Source: Bacteroidales bacterium (GTDB taxonomy: Bacteria > Bacteroidota > Bacteroidia > Bacteroidales > UBA7960). From it: a stretch of 5,451 bases of DNA. The notes under the pieces are model-generated. The model saw nothing but the letters and a program-made list of their open reading frames with translations, was not told the origin of the DNA and searched no databases. Of this stretch, positions 1 through 5,451 are shown one piece after another. A program made the translations under genes and the position numbers. Within the stretch, counting starts at the first letter, position 1. Every line of letters starts with the position of its first letter. Location of the stretch: positions 1 through 5,451 of the forward strand of contig PWND01000007.1 of the NCBI GenBank assembly GCA_003557965.1, written 5' to 3'.

Positions 1-42
1 AAACAAAAAAATCAAGGCAAAACGAATCCTCCCCGCTCTTGA

Positions 43-104
43 AAAACTTTTGAAATCCAGGGCAAAGCAGGCAAGCCTCTTTGCCGGATTTCATGAAGTT
101 TTCC
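43..104. repeat. Long imperfect palindrome (about 26 paired positions)
   Basis: The arms pair in order. Positions 43-49 pair with 96-102, with a wobble at 50/95. TGAAATCC (51-58) pairs perfectly with GGATTTCA (86-93). GGCAAAG (61-67) pairs with CTTTGCC (79-85), and AGG (69-71) with CCT (76-78) around a small loop. The only interruptions are AG at 59-60, C68 and T94. A structure this long is very unlikely by chance and would fold as a cruciform in DNA or a strong hairpin in RNA. It has no T-tract, so a simple terminator is unlikely. The AT-rich flank at 1-40 resembles intergenic repeats I associate with Bacteroidota genomes, which is recollection rather than a search result. A dispersed repeat or MITE-like remnant is the best guess. 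Confidence 0.75.
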
Positions 105-186
105 AATTCACATCTTCTCCATGTAATCAGCAACTTTGCATACCCAAATTTTGGCAATAATAAAGTACCACTATGTTAAAAAAAAA

Positions 187-227
187 CCTTCATCTTAGCG
201 GTTGACAAAAACCCAAAAAACTGAAGG
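187..227. repeat. Short inverted repeat, CCTTCA / TGAAGG
   Basis: CCTTCA at 187-192 is the exact reverse complement of TGAAGG at 222-227, separated by 29 bp of A-rich sequence. Six paired bases over this distance could occur by chance. It is noted only because it sits between clearer repeats and may be a worn edge of one of them. Confidence 0.3.
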
Positions 228-238
228 CCTGATGATTC

Positions 239-306
239 TTCAACCCTAAAAATAAGGTAATAAGGTTTTGCTCTCTTGGGGGAGCCTTTTCGCTACTAAG
301 GTTGAA
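239..306. repeat. Inverted repeat TTCAACC / GGTTGAA enclosing AATAAGG copies
   Basis: TTCAACC (239-245) is the exact reverse complement of GGTTGAA (300-306). The interior contains two copies of AATAAGG (251-257 and 259-265), and a third copy lies just outside at 315-321. The right arm is also used by the 299-335 hairpin, so the two pairings are mutually exclusive. The enclosed run GGGGGAGCCTTTTCGCTACTA (279-298) closely resembles 450-466 of the larger inverted repeat downstream, which suggests related repeat material. Confidence 0.4.
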
Positions 307-335
307 AAAATGAGAATAAGGTTTTTTTTCAATCT
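299..335. repeat. AT-rich 12-bp hairpin
   Basis: AGGTTGAAAAAA (299-310) pairs with TTTTTTCAATCT (324-335) through eleven Watson-Crick pairs and one G-T wobble, leaving a 13-base loop. The A and T runs would let it act as a weak terminator, but the stem is poor in GC and no gene ends nearby within the window. It is therefore listed as a structural repeat rather than a terminator. Confidence 0.5.
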
Positions 336-385
336 GCACAATCCATACAATCATTTAATCTACGGCACCTCTCCTTTACAGTACT

Positions 386-543
386 AATGACAAAAACAAT
401 TATGCCTCTATAAATCAGCCTCTTACGCAGCACCCCTAAATCCCCTAAAGGGGACTTTCGCTACTATTATTATTTGGTTGCGTTCCCCCTTTAAGGCCAG
501 GGGTCTAAAAAGCTGATTCAACGCATAAAAGGCTATTGTCATT
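386..543. repeat. Large imperfect inverted repeat (MITE-like), five paired blocks
   Basis: Five blocks in the left half have exact reverse complements in mirrored order in the right half: AATGACAA (386-393) with TTGTCATT (536-543), TTATGC (400-405) with GCATAA (523-528), AATCAGC (413-419) with GCTGATT (512-518), ACCCCT (432-437) with AGGGGT (499-504), and TAAAGGGG (446-453) with CCCCTTTA (486-493). The centre (454-485) is unpaired. The left arm also holds its own small palindrome, TCCCC-TAAA-GGGGA (441-454). Mirrored order with slightly different spacing is what an old inverted repeat looks like after small insertions and deletions. It could be a non-autonomous element or two facing copies of a dispersed intergenic repeat. 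No transposase or clear target-site duplication is visible. Confidence 0.75.
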
Positions 544-590
544 CCACATCGACGACCCAAAGCCTGGGTCTAACCATTCGAGATGACGAT
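535..590. repeat. Small nested palindrome with GTCAT/ATGAC ends
   Basis: ATTGTCAT (535-542) pairs with ATGACGAT (583-590), with one G-T wobble, and a second perfect pair inside, GACCCA (554-559) with TGGGTC (565-570), surrounds a 5-base loop. The left end is the same TTGTCATT that closes the 386-543 inverted repeat, so the two elements overlap and share an end. Intergenic palindromes with GTCATTTCG-like ends are familiar from Bacteroidota and other bacterial genomes. Membership of such a family is an inference from appearance. Confidence 0.55.
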
Positions 591-600
591 CAAAAAATCA

Positions 601-672
601 ACCAATCAACCAATTAACCAATCAACCAGTAAACTATTTACCCAATTAACCAATCAACCAATCAACCAATTT
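601..672. repeat. Tandem array of nine 8-bp units (ACCAATCA type)
   Basis: Read in steps of eight from 601, the units are ACCAATCA, ACCAATTA, ACCAATCA, ACCAGTAA, ACTATTTA, CCCAATTA, ACCAATCA, ACCAATCA and ACCAATTT. Phase is kept exactly through the two degenerate central units (625-640), so the whole stretch is one array and not two. Unit length is not a multiple of three and no gene crosses it, so it is intergenic. Such arrays change copy number by replication slippage. It ends about 160 bp before the aroQ start, close enough for length changes to alter promoter spacing, although no such effect is shown. Confidence 0.85.
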
Positions 673-763
673 ATACATTAATTTTCGCGTTTTGCAATGT
701 TGATATTGGACTAAATAATTGAAGAATAATACTCAAAAATTCTTTATTATTGAAATATGATTT

Positions 764-771
764 TATTTTTG
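764..771 (+). promoter_or_regulatory. Candidate -7 element upstream of aroQ
   Basis: TATTTTTG matches the Bacteroidota TAnnTTTG consensus exactly and lies 62 bp before the aroQ start. A good TTTG at the expected upstream distance is missing, with only a TTTA-like sequence near 743-746. In this AT-rich DNA one match could be accidental. An alternative is TTTG at 691-694 followed after about 20 bp by an imperfect TAATTG near 716-721. Confidence 0.3.
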
Positions 772-833
772 CAAAATGCAAAACAAAATTCAAGTGTTCA
801 TTAAAACCGGCTTTTCATAAAAACTTTTTACAG

Positions 834-1250
834 ATGAAGATTATAATTATTAACGGCCCCAACCTGAATCTTCTTGGCTCGCGTCAAACAAGCATATATG
901 GCAATGAGTTTTTTGAGGATTTTCTGAAAAAACTTAAAGCAAAATATCCAAAAATTGAAATAGATTACTTCCAAAGCAATATTGAGGGAGAACTGATCAG
1001 CAAAATCCAGGAGGTTGGCTTCACTTATGACGGAATAATTCTAAACCCTGGCGGATATACACATTCATCGGTTGCAATAGGAGATGCAATCCTTGCAGTT
1101 AACAGCCCTGTGGTTGAAGTACATATAAGCAATATCTTAAACAGGGAAGAGTTTAGAAAGTCATCTTTAACGGCGATGTATTGCGTAGGCGTAATTTCAG
1201 GATTTGGGTTAAAAGGATATGAATTAGCTGTTGAGAGCTTTTTGAGCTAA
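834..1250 (+). CDS. aroQ: 3-dehydroquinate dehydratase, type II
   Basis: Predicted cytosolic enzyme of the shikimate pathway, converting 3-dehydroquinate to 3-dehydroshikimate by trans-elimination; the family forms dodecamers. The 138 residues fit the usual length of about 140-150. Visible family motifs are GPNLNLLG at residues 8-15, Arg17 and Tyr22 of the flexible catalytic loop, FQSNIEGELI at 46-55, NPGGYTHSSVAIGDA at 71-85 (substrate-binding Asn71), and EVHISNI at 95-101 with catalytic His97, followed by an Arg-rich REEFR segment. The ATG at 834 is chosen because homology begins exactly there. The frame is open back to a TTG at 750, but those 28 residues look unlike the family. No Shine-Dalgarno site is seen. 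Two minor oddities are NPGG where NPGA is usual, and SRQTSIYG where the common form is xREPxIYG. The neighbour downstream is convergent, so aroQ is probably monocistronic. Confidence 0.95.
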   Translation: MKIIIINGPNLNLLGSRQTSIYGNEFFEDFLKKLKAKYPKIEIDYFQSNIEGELISKIQEVGFTYDGIILNPGGYTHSSVAIGDAILAVNSPVVEVHISNILNREEFRKSSLTAMYCVGVISGFGLKGYELAVESFLS

Positions 1251-1276
1251 TCTGGCTTTAAAAACAAAGTAAAGAC

Positions 1277-2302
1277 CTACGAAAATAAATCTTTATCAAG
1301 CCTGTTAAAGCTTTTCTTTTTCTGTAGATATGCACTAAAAACAATACTTCTGCGGTATATTTTACTGACCCTTTTATATTCTTTATGCCGGTTTTTCAAT
1401 CTCATACGCTTATATCCGGTAATAAAACCTCCCCAAGCTCTAATCACTGCTTTGAAATCTTTAAAATTGCCTTGCAATAAAAACAATACAGATGCCAGGC
1501 GATCAAGCTCAACTCTCAACAATAGCACAAACAACAATTTTGGCATTTTAAGGTTTTTGCTCAACAAAAACAGGTTGTTCCTGAAGTTATAATATGTTTT
1601 TCGGGGATTGCTTTTTGGCAGTGTGCCCCCACCAACATGATAAATGGTTGATTTTCCACAATACATAATTTTGTGTCCCATTCTCTTCAACCTCCAGCAC
1701 AAATCAATCTCCTCCATGTGCGCAAAGAAGTCATCATCAAAGCCACCGGCTTCATGAAAGCTTTTTGCTCTCACAAACATACAGGCACCACTCGCCCAGA
1801 AAGTTTCGATAGTATCATCATACTGGCCATTGTCATCTTCAATATTATTGAAAATTCTGCCTCTGCAAAAAGGATACCCGAGAAAGTCAATAAAACCTCC
1901 CCCGGCACCGGCATATTCAAATTTATTTTTGCAGTTATAGTCAAGGATTTTGGGTTGACAAGCAGCAATTGATTTATCTGACTCCATCAGGCCTATAATG
2001 GGTTCTAGCCAACCTGCCGTAACTTCAATATCAGAGTTTAAAAGCACATAATAATCTGCATCTACTTCATTAAGTGCCCTGTTGTACCCGCCAGTATATC
2101 CAGTGTTTTCAGCCATTTCAATTATTCTGATATCCGGAAATTTTTCTTTAAGAAAAGTAAGAGAATCATCTGTTGAAGCATTATCTGCAATAATAATTTC
2201 TGCCATATCACTACTATGACTAACAACTGATGGTAGAAACTTTTCAAGATAAGTTTTCCCATTCCAGTTTAATATTACTATTGCTACTGCCGGTTTTCTC
2301 AT
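1277..2302 (-). CDS. Glycosyltransferase family 2 (rhamnosyltransferase-like)
   Basis: Predicted to transfer a sugar from a nucleotide-sugar donor to a growing glycan on the cytoplasmic face of the inner membrane, probably for lipopolysaccharide, capsule or exopolysaccharide. The GT-A fold begins at once with VAIVILNWNG (residues 6-15). DNASTDD (40-46) and NTGYTGGYN (66-74) follow, then the metal-binding LLNSDIEV (87-94, NSD in place of strict DxD). GACMFVRAKSFHEAGGFD (172-189) and HMEEIDLCWRLK (195-206) carry the acidic catalytic-base region typical of rhamnosyltransferase-like members. A hydrophobic stretch near 255-280 and a basic tail suggest peripheral membrane attachment, not a multi-span domain. 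At 341 residues it is full length. It stands alone here and converges on aroQ with a 26-bp gap, so it is not part of a visible polysaccharide cluster. Donor and acceptor cannot be read from the sequence. Confidence 0.9.
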   Translation of the reverse strand: MRKPAVAIVILNWNGKTYLEKFLPSVVSHSSDMAEIIIADNASTDDSLTFLKEKFPDIRIIEMAENTGYTGGYNRALNEVDADYYVLLNSDIEVTAGWLEPIIGLMESDKSIAACQPKILDYNCKNKFEYAGAGGGFIDFLGYPFCRGRIFNNIEDDNGQYDDTIETFWASGACMFVRAKSFHEAGGFDDDFFAHMEEIDLCWRLKRMGHKIMYCGKSTIYHVGGGTLPKSNPRKTYYNFRNNLFLLSKNLKMPKLLFVLLLRVELDRLASVLFLLQGNFKDFKAVIRAWGGFITGYKRMRLKNRHKEYKRVSKIYRRSIVFSAYLQKKKSFNRLDKDLFS

Positions 2303-2343
2303 TATAGTGATATAGGTTACAAACCGTAAATATGCTTATTAGC

Positions 2344-2378
2344 CAAAATATAATGCCTTCAAAATTAATTCTTTCAAA
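2344..2378 (-). promoter_or_regulatory. Candidate promoter for the glycosyltransferase
   Basis: On the minus strand TTTG (2375-2378) is followed after 22 bp by TATATTTTG (2344-2352), a near match to TAnnTTTG with one extra base. It lies about 40 bp upstream of the ATG at 2302. The 22-bp spacing equals that of the tRNA promoter on the other strand, but the -7 box is imperfect. Confidence 0.35.
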
Positions 2379-2401
2379 TTAGAATACCTAAAAAGAAATT
2401 T

Positions 2402-2435
2402 TTTGTTGTGTGAAATGATTTTTTTTATACTTTTG
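2402..2435 (+). promoter_or_regulatory. Bacteroidota-type promoter of tRNA-Ser
   Basis: TACTTTTG (2428-2435) fits TAnnTTTG exactly, and TTTG (2402-2405) lies 22 bp upstream. A TTG at 2406-2408 would give the more usual 19-bp spacing. The box ends only 4 bp before the first base of the mature tRNA, so transcription probably starts at or within a few bases of the tRNA 5' end, leaving little or no leader. The position right before a stable RNA gene makes it more believable than the AT-rich matches elsewhere. Confidence 0.6.
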
Positions 2436-2439
2436 CGCC

Positions 2440-2527
<88 letters not shown>

Positions 2528-2530
2528 GGC

Positions 2531-2559
2531 AATGCGCATAAACACTATGCGCATTTTTT
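2531..2559 (+). terminator. Rho-independent terminator of tRNA-Ser
   Basis: AATGCGCATA (2531-2540) and TATGCGCATT (2546-2555) form a perfect 10-bp stem around the 5-base loop AACAC, and T2554-T2559 give the U-tract. It begins 3 bp after the encoded CCA and separates the tRNA from the transporter gene at 2594. The transporter therefore needs its own promoter or read-through. Confidence 0.88.
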
Positions 2560-2593
2560 GTTTGAACAATATCTTCTATTCTATAAACCGGAC

Positions 2594-3880
2594 ATGATAA
2601 AGCTCCCATCACTGAATAAATGTGAAAGGCAAACATTTCGCCTGCATATAGCCTATTCACTTATTGAGGGAGTACTGCTGGGAGTAATTGCACTAAATGA
2701 GTTTGTTTTTGTAAAAAGCCTGCTGGGCTCCAGTTACCAGGTCAGCCTGTTATTCCAGTTTAGCATGGTTGTGTTTATTTTCCTGGTGTTTTTTAATGAA
2801 CTTTTAAAACGAATAAAAAACAAGCGAAAACTTCTGAGAAGAACTGCAATTTTAACAAGGCTGCCATTGTTACTATTGTTCTTCTTTCCTCACAGTGCTG
2901 AACAGCTTACCGGCGAAAGTATCTATCATTTTCTGTTTCTTGCCATTTTTATGGTTTATTATATGGCCCATCCCATAATCTTCCCAATAATAAACCTTCT
3001 TCTTAAAACAAATTACTCACATAACAACTTTGGCAAATTATACAGCTATGCTGCAATGGTCAATAAAATTGTGATGATGGTTACAATATTTGTATATGGA
3101 TATGCACTTAATGTTAATAATTATGTTTTTGTTTATATTTTCCCCGTAGCAGGAGTTCTTGGGATTGTTTCGGTGATGCTTTTATCAAACATACCAGTAA
3201 AAATTGAAGAAGCTAAAGAAGAAATAGTAGAAAAAACCGGCTTTTGGAAATCTGTTAAAAGCTCTGTCAAGGAAATGGCAGGAATTTTAAAAACAAACAT
3301 TCCTTTTCGGCATTTCCAGGCTGGTTTTATGTTGTATGGGCTGGGATTTATGGGTTCGGTAATAGTTATAGTATTGTTTTTTGAACATGGGCTGGGGCTA
3401 AATTATACGAGTATTGCCTTTTATAAAAATGGTTATAATATTATTGCCATTGCTATTATGCCTTTGTTTGGCAAATTGATTGGCAATATTGACCCCAGAA
3501 GGTTTGCAGCAATCTCGTTTTTGGCTATGGCCAGTTATATACTGTTTTTGATTATTACGGAAATATTCCCGGCAAATATTGAGTTTTTGGGGATTACCCT
3601 ATACTACATGATGATATTCTACATGCTGTTTCATAGTATTTTTGCCGCCACTATGGGGCTTTTATGGAGTATTGGTTCTGCATACTTTTGCAAGCCATCC
3701 GAAGCAGGCACTTATCAAAGCATCCACCTTGCGCTTACAGGTATAAGAGCATTGTTTGCCCCGCTAATGGGAGTTGTTTTTTACGAACTGTGGGGATTTC
3801 GTATTACTTTTATTATAGCGATAAGCTTTTTGGTAATTGGAAGCATACTGATGCTGTGGTCAGAAAAGAGATACAAATAA
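2594..3880 (+). CDS. Major facilitator superfamily transporter, substrate unknown
   Basis: An integral inner-membrane protein of 428 residues, the usual MFS size. Hydrophobic segments fit about 12 transmembrane helices in two halves: six up to about residue 195, then a charged cytoplasmic linker (about 197-235, rich in Glu and Lys), then six more. The loop after helix 2 (about 69-84) is strongly basic, as expected for a cytoplasmic loop, but lacks the classic GxxxDxxGRR motif A, so this is a divergent branch. Near the C terminus, a conserved-looking segment with GTYQSIHLALTGIRALFAP precedes the last two helices and resembles MFS proteins I recall from Bacteroidota and relatives. The ATG at 2594 is chosen because the frame upstream runs through the terminator and into the tRNA. 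No Shine-Dalgarno site is seen. Substrate and direction of transport cannot be inferred from sequence or neighbours. Confidence 0.8.
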   Translation: MIKLPSLNKCERQTFRLHIAYSLIEGVLLGVIALNEFVFVKSLLGSSYQVSLLFQFSMVVFIFLVFFNELLKRIKNKRKLLRRTAILTRLPLLLLFFFPHSAEQLTGESIYHFLFLAIFMVYYMAHPIIFPIINLLLKTNYSHNNFGKLYSYAAMVNKIVMMVTIFVYGYALNVNNYVFVYIFPVAGVLGIVSVMLLSNIPVKIEEAKEEIVEKTGFWKSVKSSVKEMAGILKTNIPFRHFQAGFMLYGLGFMGSVIVIVLFFEHGLGLNYTSIAFYKNGYNIIAIAIMPLFGKLIGNIDPRRFAAISFLAMASYILFLIITEIFPANIEFLGITLYYMMIFYMLFHSIFAATMGLLWSIGSAYFCKPSEAGTYQSIHLALTGIRALFAPLMGVVFYELWGFRITFIIAISFLVIGSILMLWSEKRYK

Positions 3881-3973
3881 AATTGCATTTGAAGTTCAAA
3901 AGCCTTGAAAGCTGAAAACCCTCAATCCAAATTCCCCAAATTTTACTATATTTACTATTTTTAAAATACTTCT

Positions 3974-4903
3974 ATGTTAAAGGGCACAGTTATAAAATCT
4001 ACAGGTAGTTGGTATTCTGTTATGGACAGCAAGTCTTACAGGCTGATAAATTGTAAGCTTAGGGGAAAGTTCAAAAAACACGCTTCTAAATTTACAAACC
4101 CTGTGGCGGTGGGAGATATCGTTGATTATGATGTTAACGATGACAAAACCGGGGTTATCACATATATTCACGACAGGAAAAATTATATTGTAAGAAAATC
4201 CACTAAATTGTCGAAACAGGCTCATGTTATTGCAGCAAATATTGATCAGGCTATATTAATTGCAACGATTGTGCTGCCCCGCACAACAACCGGTTTTATT
4301 GACAGGTTTCTTGCTACAGCCGAAGCATACAGCATTCCTGCAGTGCTATTGTTTAACAAGAGTGACCTTTATGAAAAAGAAGAGATGGAAGTATTCAATG
4401 AATTAAAAGAAATATATGAGTCTATTGGTTATAAGTGCTACCTTATTTCGGCCTTGAAAAAAGAAAACCTCAACTCCCTAAACAAGCTTCTAAAAGACAG
4501 GTCTTCATTATTAGCAGGCCATTCAGGTGTAGGAAAGTCAACAATAATAAATGCTATAGAGCCGGAATTAAATTTAAAAACACGTGAAATTTCATTAACA
4601 CATTTAAAAGGAAAGCATACTACAACATTTGCAGAAATGTTTAAGCTTTCAATTGGCGGCTTTATTATAGATACGCCGGGCATTAAGGAGTTTGGCTTAT
4701 CAGATGTAGAAGCATGGGAAGTATCTCATTATTTTCCTGAAATAAGGGAATTGTTTAATGAATGCAGGTTTGATAATTGCACACACGACCATGAGCCCGG
4801 CTGCAAGGTGCTGGAAGAACTGGAAAAAGGGAATATCAGCATTTCAAGATATTCCAGCTATATCAGTATGTTGTATGATGAAGAAAGGCAAAGGAGAAGG
4901 TAA
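3974..4903 (+). CDS. rsgA: Ribosome small subunit-dependent GTPase A
   Basis: A cytosolic GTPase that acts in late 30S subunit maturation; the family is stimulated by 30S subunits. At 309 residues it is full length. Domain order is an N-terminal OB fold (about 1-75), then a circularly permuted G domain in which the G4 motif NKSD (128-131) comes before the P-loop GHSGVGKST (182-190), the switch region GKHTTT (213-218) and G3 DTPG (233-236). The C-terminal zinc site is C264-x4-C269-x-H271-x5-C277. The permuted order plus the zinc ligands is diagnostic. The start at 3974 gives the expected OB-fold beginning; no Shine-Dalgarno site precedes it, and TATATTTA at 3947-3954 is only a near match to a -7 box. 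It follows the transporter by 93 bp and precedes dtd by 29 bp on the same strand, so it is probably co-transcribed with dtd. Confidence 0.97.
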   Translation: MLKGTVIKSTGSWYSVMDSKSYRLINCKLRGKFKKHASKFTNPVAVGDIVDYDVNDDKTGVITYIHDRKNYIVRKSTKLSKQAHVIAANIDQAILIATIVLPRTTTGFIDRFLATAEAYSIPAVLLFNKSDLYEKEEMEVFNELKEIYESIGYKCYLISALKKENLNSLNKLLKDRSSLLAGHSGVGKSTIINAIEPELNLKTREISLTHLKGKHTTTFAEMFKLSIGGFIIDTPGIKEFGLSDVEAWEVSHYFPEIRELFNECRFDNCTHDHEPGCKVLEELEKGNISISRYSSYISMLYDEERQRRR

Positions 4904-4920
4904 TTTTTAATTTAGTAAAT

Positions 4921-4926
4921 AAGGAG
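4921..4926 (+). promoter_or_regulatory. Shine-Dalgarno site of dtd
   Basis: AAGGAG with a 6-base spacer before the ATG at 4933. It fixes the dtd start. It is also the only strong Shine-Dalgarno match before a gene in this window, the others showing the weak or absent sites common in Bacteroidota. Confidence 0.7.
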
Positions 4927-4932
4927 TAAAAA

Positions 4933-5385
4933 ATGAGAGCATTAATTCAAAGAGTTAAGAAAGCTTCGGTATCAATTGATGAAATAAGGCATTCGGAGAC
5001 AGGAACTGGCATGTTGATACTATTAGGCATTGAAGAAGCCGATACAGATGCTGACATAGAATGGTTGTGCGGAAAAATTTCTAAGTTGCGGATTTTTGAT
5101 GACGAAAATGGGGTAATGAACCTTTCTGTATGTGACATAAGTGGCGAGATTATGGTTGTAAGCCAGTTTACCTTACATGCCAGCACAAAAAAGGGAAACA
5201 GGCCAAGCTATATAAAGGCTGCAAAACCTGAAACAGCCATACCACTATATGAGAGGTTCGTTGATTTTTTGAAAAAAGAAACAAAGCTTAAAATAAAAAC
5301 CGGTATATTTGGCGCAATTATGGATATTACACTCATTAACGATGGCCCGGTAACAATAATGATTGACAGCAAGAATAAAGAATAG
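4933..5385 (+). CDS. dtd: D-aminoacyl-tRNA deacylase
   Basis: Cytosolic homodimeric proofreading enzyme that hydrolyses D-amino acids (and, in the known family, glycine wrongly attached to tRNA-Ala) from tRNA, keeping translation homochiral. The 150 residues match the family length of about 145-150. Signatures are the opening MRALIQRVKKASV, the SQFTLHA motif (77-83, with Thr80) and NDGPVT (136-141), whose Gly138-cisPro139 pair forms the chiral selectivity filter. No residue expected for function is missing. It lies 29 bp after rsgA in the same direction with its own Shine-Dalgarno site, so co-transcription is likely. Both products serve translation: ribosome assembly and aminoacyl-tRNA quality control. 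No hairpin terminator is seen in the 66 bp downstream, so the operon may continue past the window. Confidence 0.96.
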   Translation: MRALIQRVKKASVSIDEIRHSETGTGMLILLGIEEADTDADIEWLCGKISKLRIFDDENGVMNLSVCDISGEIMVVSQFTLHASTKKGNRPSYIKAAKPETAIPLYERFVDFLKKETKLKIKTGIFGAIMDITLINDGPVTIMIDSKNKE

Positions 5386-5451
5386 AAGTTTTAAATCTGT
5401 CCTGGTTTTGATGAACTTGTTAGCGGCAAGCTATAAAGCAAATATTAAATT

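Larger units (their letters stand above)
1..833. other. Gene-free, repeat-rich intergenic region upstream of aroQ
   Basis: No reading frame here has the length, composition or recognisable motifs of a gene. The stretch holds a series of inverted and tandem repeats, each listed separately, in AT-rich sequence with homopolymer A and T runs. The repeats differ in design (palindrome, long inverted repeat, octamer tandem array), which suggests successive accumulation of small non-coding elements rather than one element. A minus-strand frame is open from about 174 to the window edge, but it is not called as a gene because it runs through the 43-104 palindrome and has no clear start or ribosome site. 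The last 80 or so bases before aroQ probably contain its promoter. Confidence 0.75.

Noticed and set aside
1..174. Minus-strand open frame running off the left edge, with possible starts at 94 or upstream
   Set aside because: It passes through the 43-104 palindrome, lacks a recognised motif or ribosome site, and a frame of under 60 codons can be open by chance. More likely repeat sequence than a gene, though a truncated gene cannot be excluded.
750..833. N-terminal extension of aroQ from an upstream TTG
   Set aside because: The 28 extra residues do not resemble the family, which begins at MKIIIINGPNLN; the likely promoter element also lies inside the extension.
1251..1276. Possible bidirectional terminator between convergent aroQ and the glycosyltransferase
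   Set aside because: Only short AGCT and AAAGCTTT self-complementary words are nearby; no stem with a T-tract could be drawn.
1673..1972. Plus-strand 99-residue frame inside the glycosyltransferase
   Set aside because: Antisense shadow of a gene with strong family motifs; no independent support.
3664..3915. Out-of-frame 83-residue frame at the end of the transporter gene
   Set aside because: Overlaps well-formed transmembrane coding sequence and has no recognisable feature.
5386..5451. Start of a further gene or a terminator after dtd
   Set aside because: No start codon with a supported frame and no hairpin with a T-tract is visible in these 66 bases.

Overview
The window looks like a low-GC chromosomal segment of a member of the Bacteroidota, probably an environmental Bacteroidales- or Cytophagales-like lineage. 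This is inferred from four things: the AT-rich sequence; the near absence of Shine-Dalgarno sites before most genes; a TAnnTTTG-type -7 promoter element directly before the tRNA gene; and the rsgA-dtd gene pair. The genes themselves are ordinary housekeeping or envelope functions, and no phage, CRISPR, transposase or defence gene is visible.

Positions 1-833 hold no convincing gene. The stretch is packed with decayed repeats: a 62-bp imperfect palindrome (43-104), two smaller inverted repeats (187-227 and 299-335), a large five-block imperfect inverted repeat (386-543), a small palindrome that shares its end (535-590), and nine in-phase 8-bp tandem units (601-672). This is the most unusual part of the window and looks like a site where small non-coding elements have accumulated. 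Next comes aroQ (834-1250, type II 3-dehydroquinate dehydratase, shikimate pathway). It is convergent with a family 2 glycosyltransferase on the minus strand (1277-2302), probably used in surface polysaccharide synthesis.

A 137-bp divergent spacer separates the glycosyltransferase from tRNA-Ser(UGA) (2440-2527). The tRNA forms its own compact transcription unit: a Bacteroidota-type promoter ends 4 bp before it, and a perfect 10-bp hairpin with a T-tract follows it. A 12-TM major facilitator superfamily transporter of unknown substrate (2594-3880) comes next. It is followed by rsgA (3974-4903), a circularly permuted GTPase of 30S ribosome maturation, and dtd (4933-5385), a D-aminoacyl-tRNA deacylase. 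These two lie 29 bp apart on the same strand and probably form a translation-related operon. The last 66 bp show no feature I can support.

I found no new protein system. What merits a second look is the nested repeat architecture upstream of aroQ and the very short leader of the tRNA unit.
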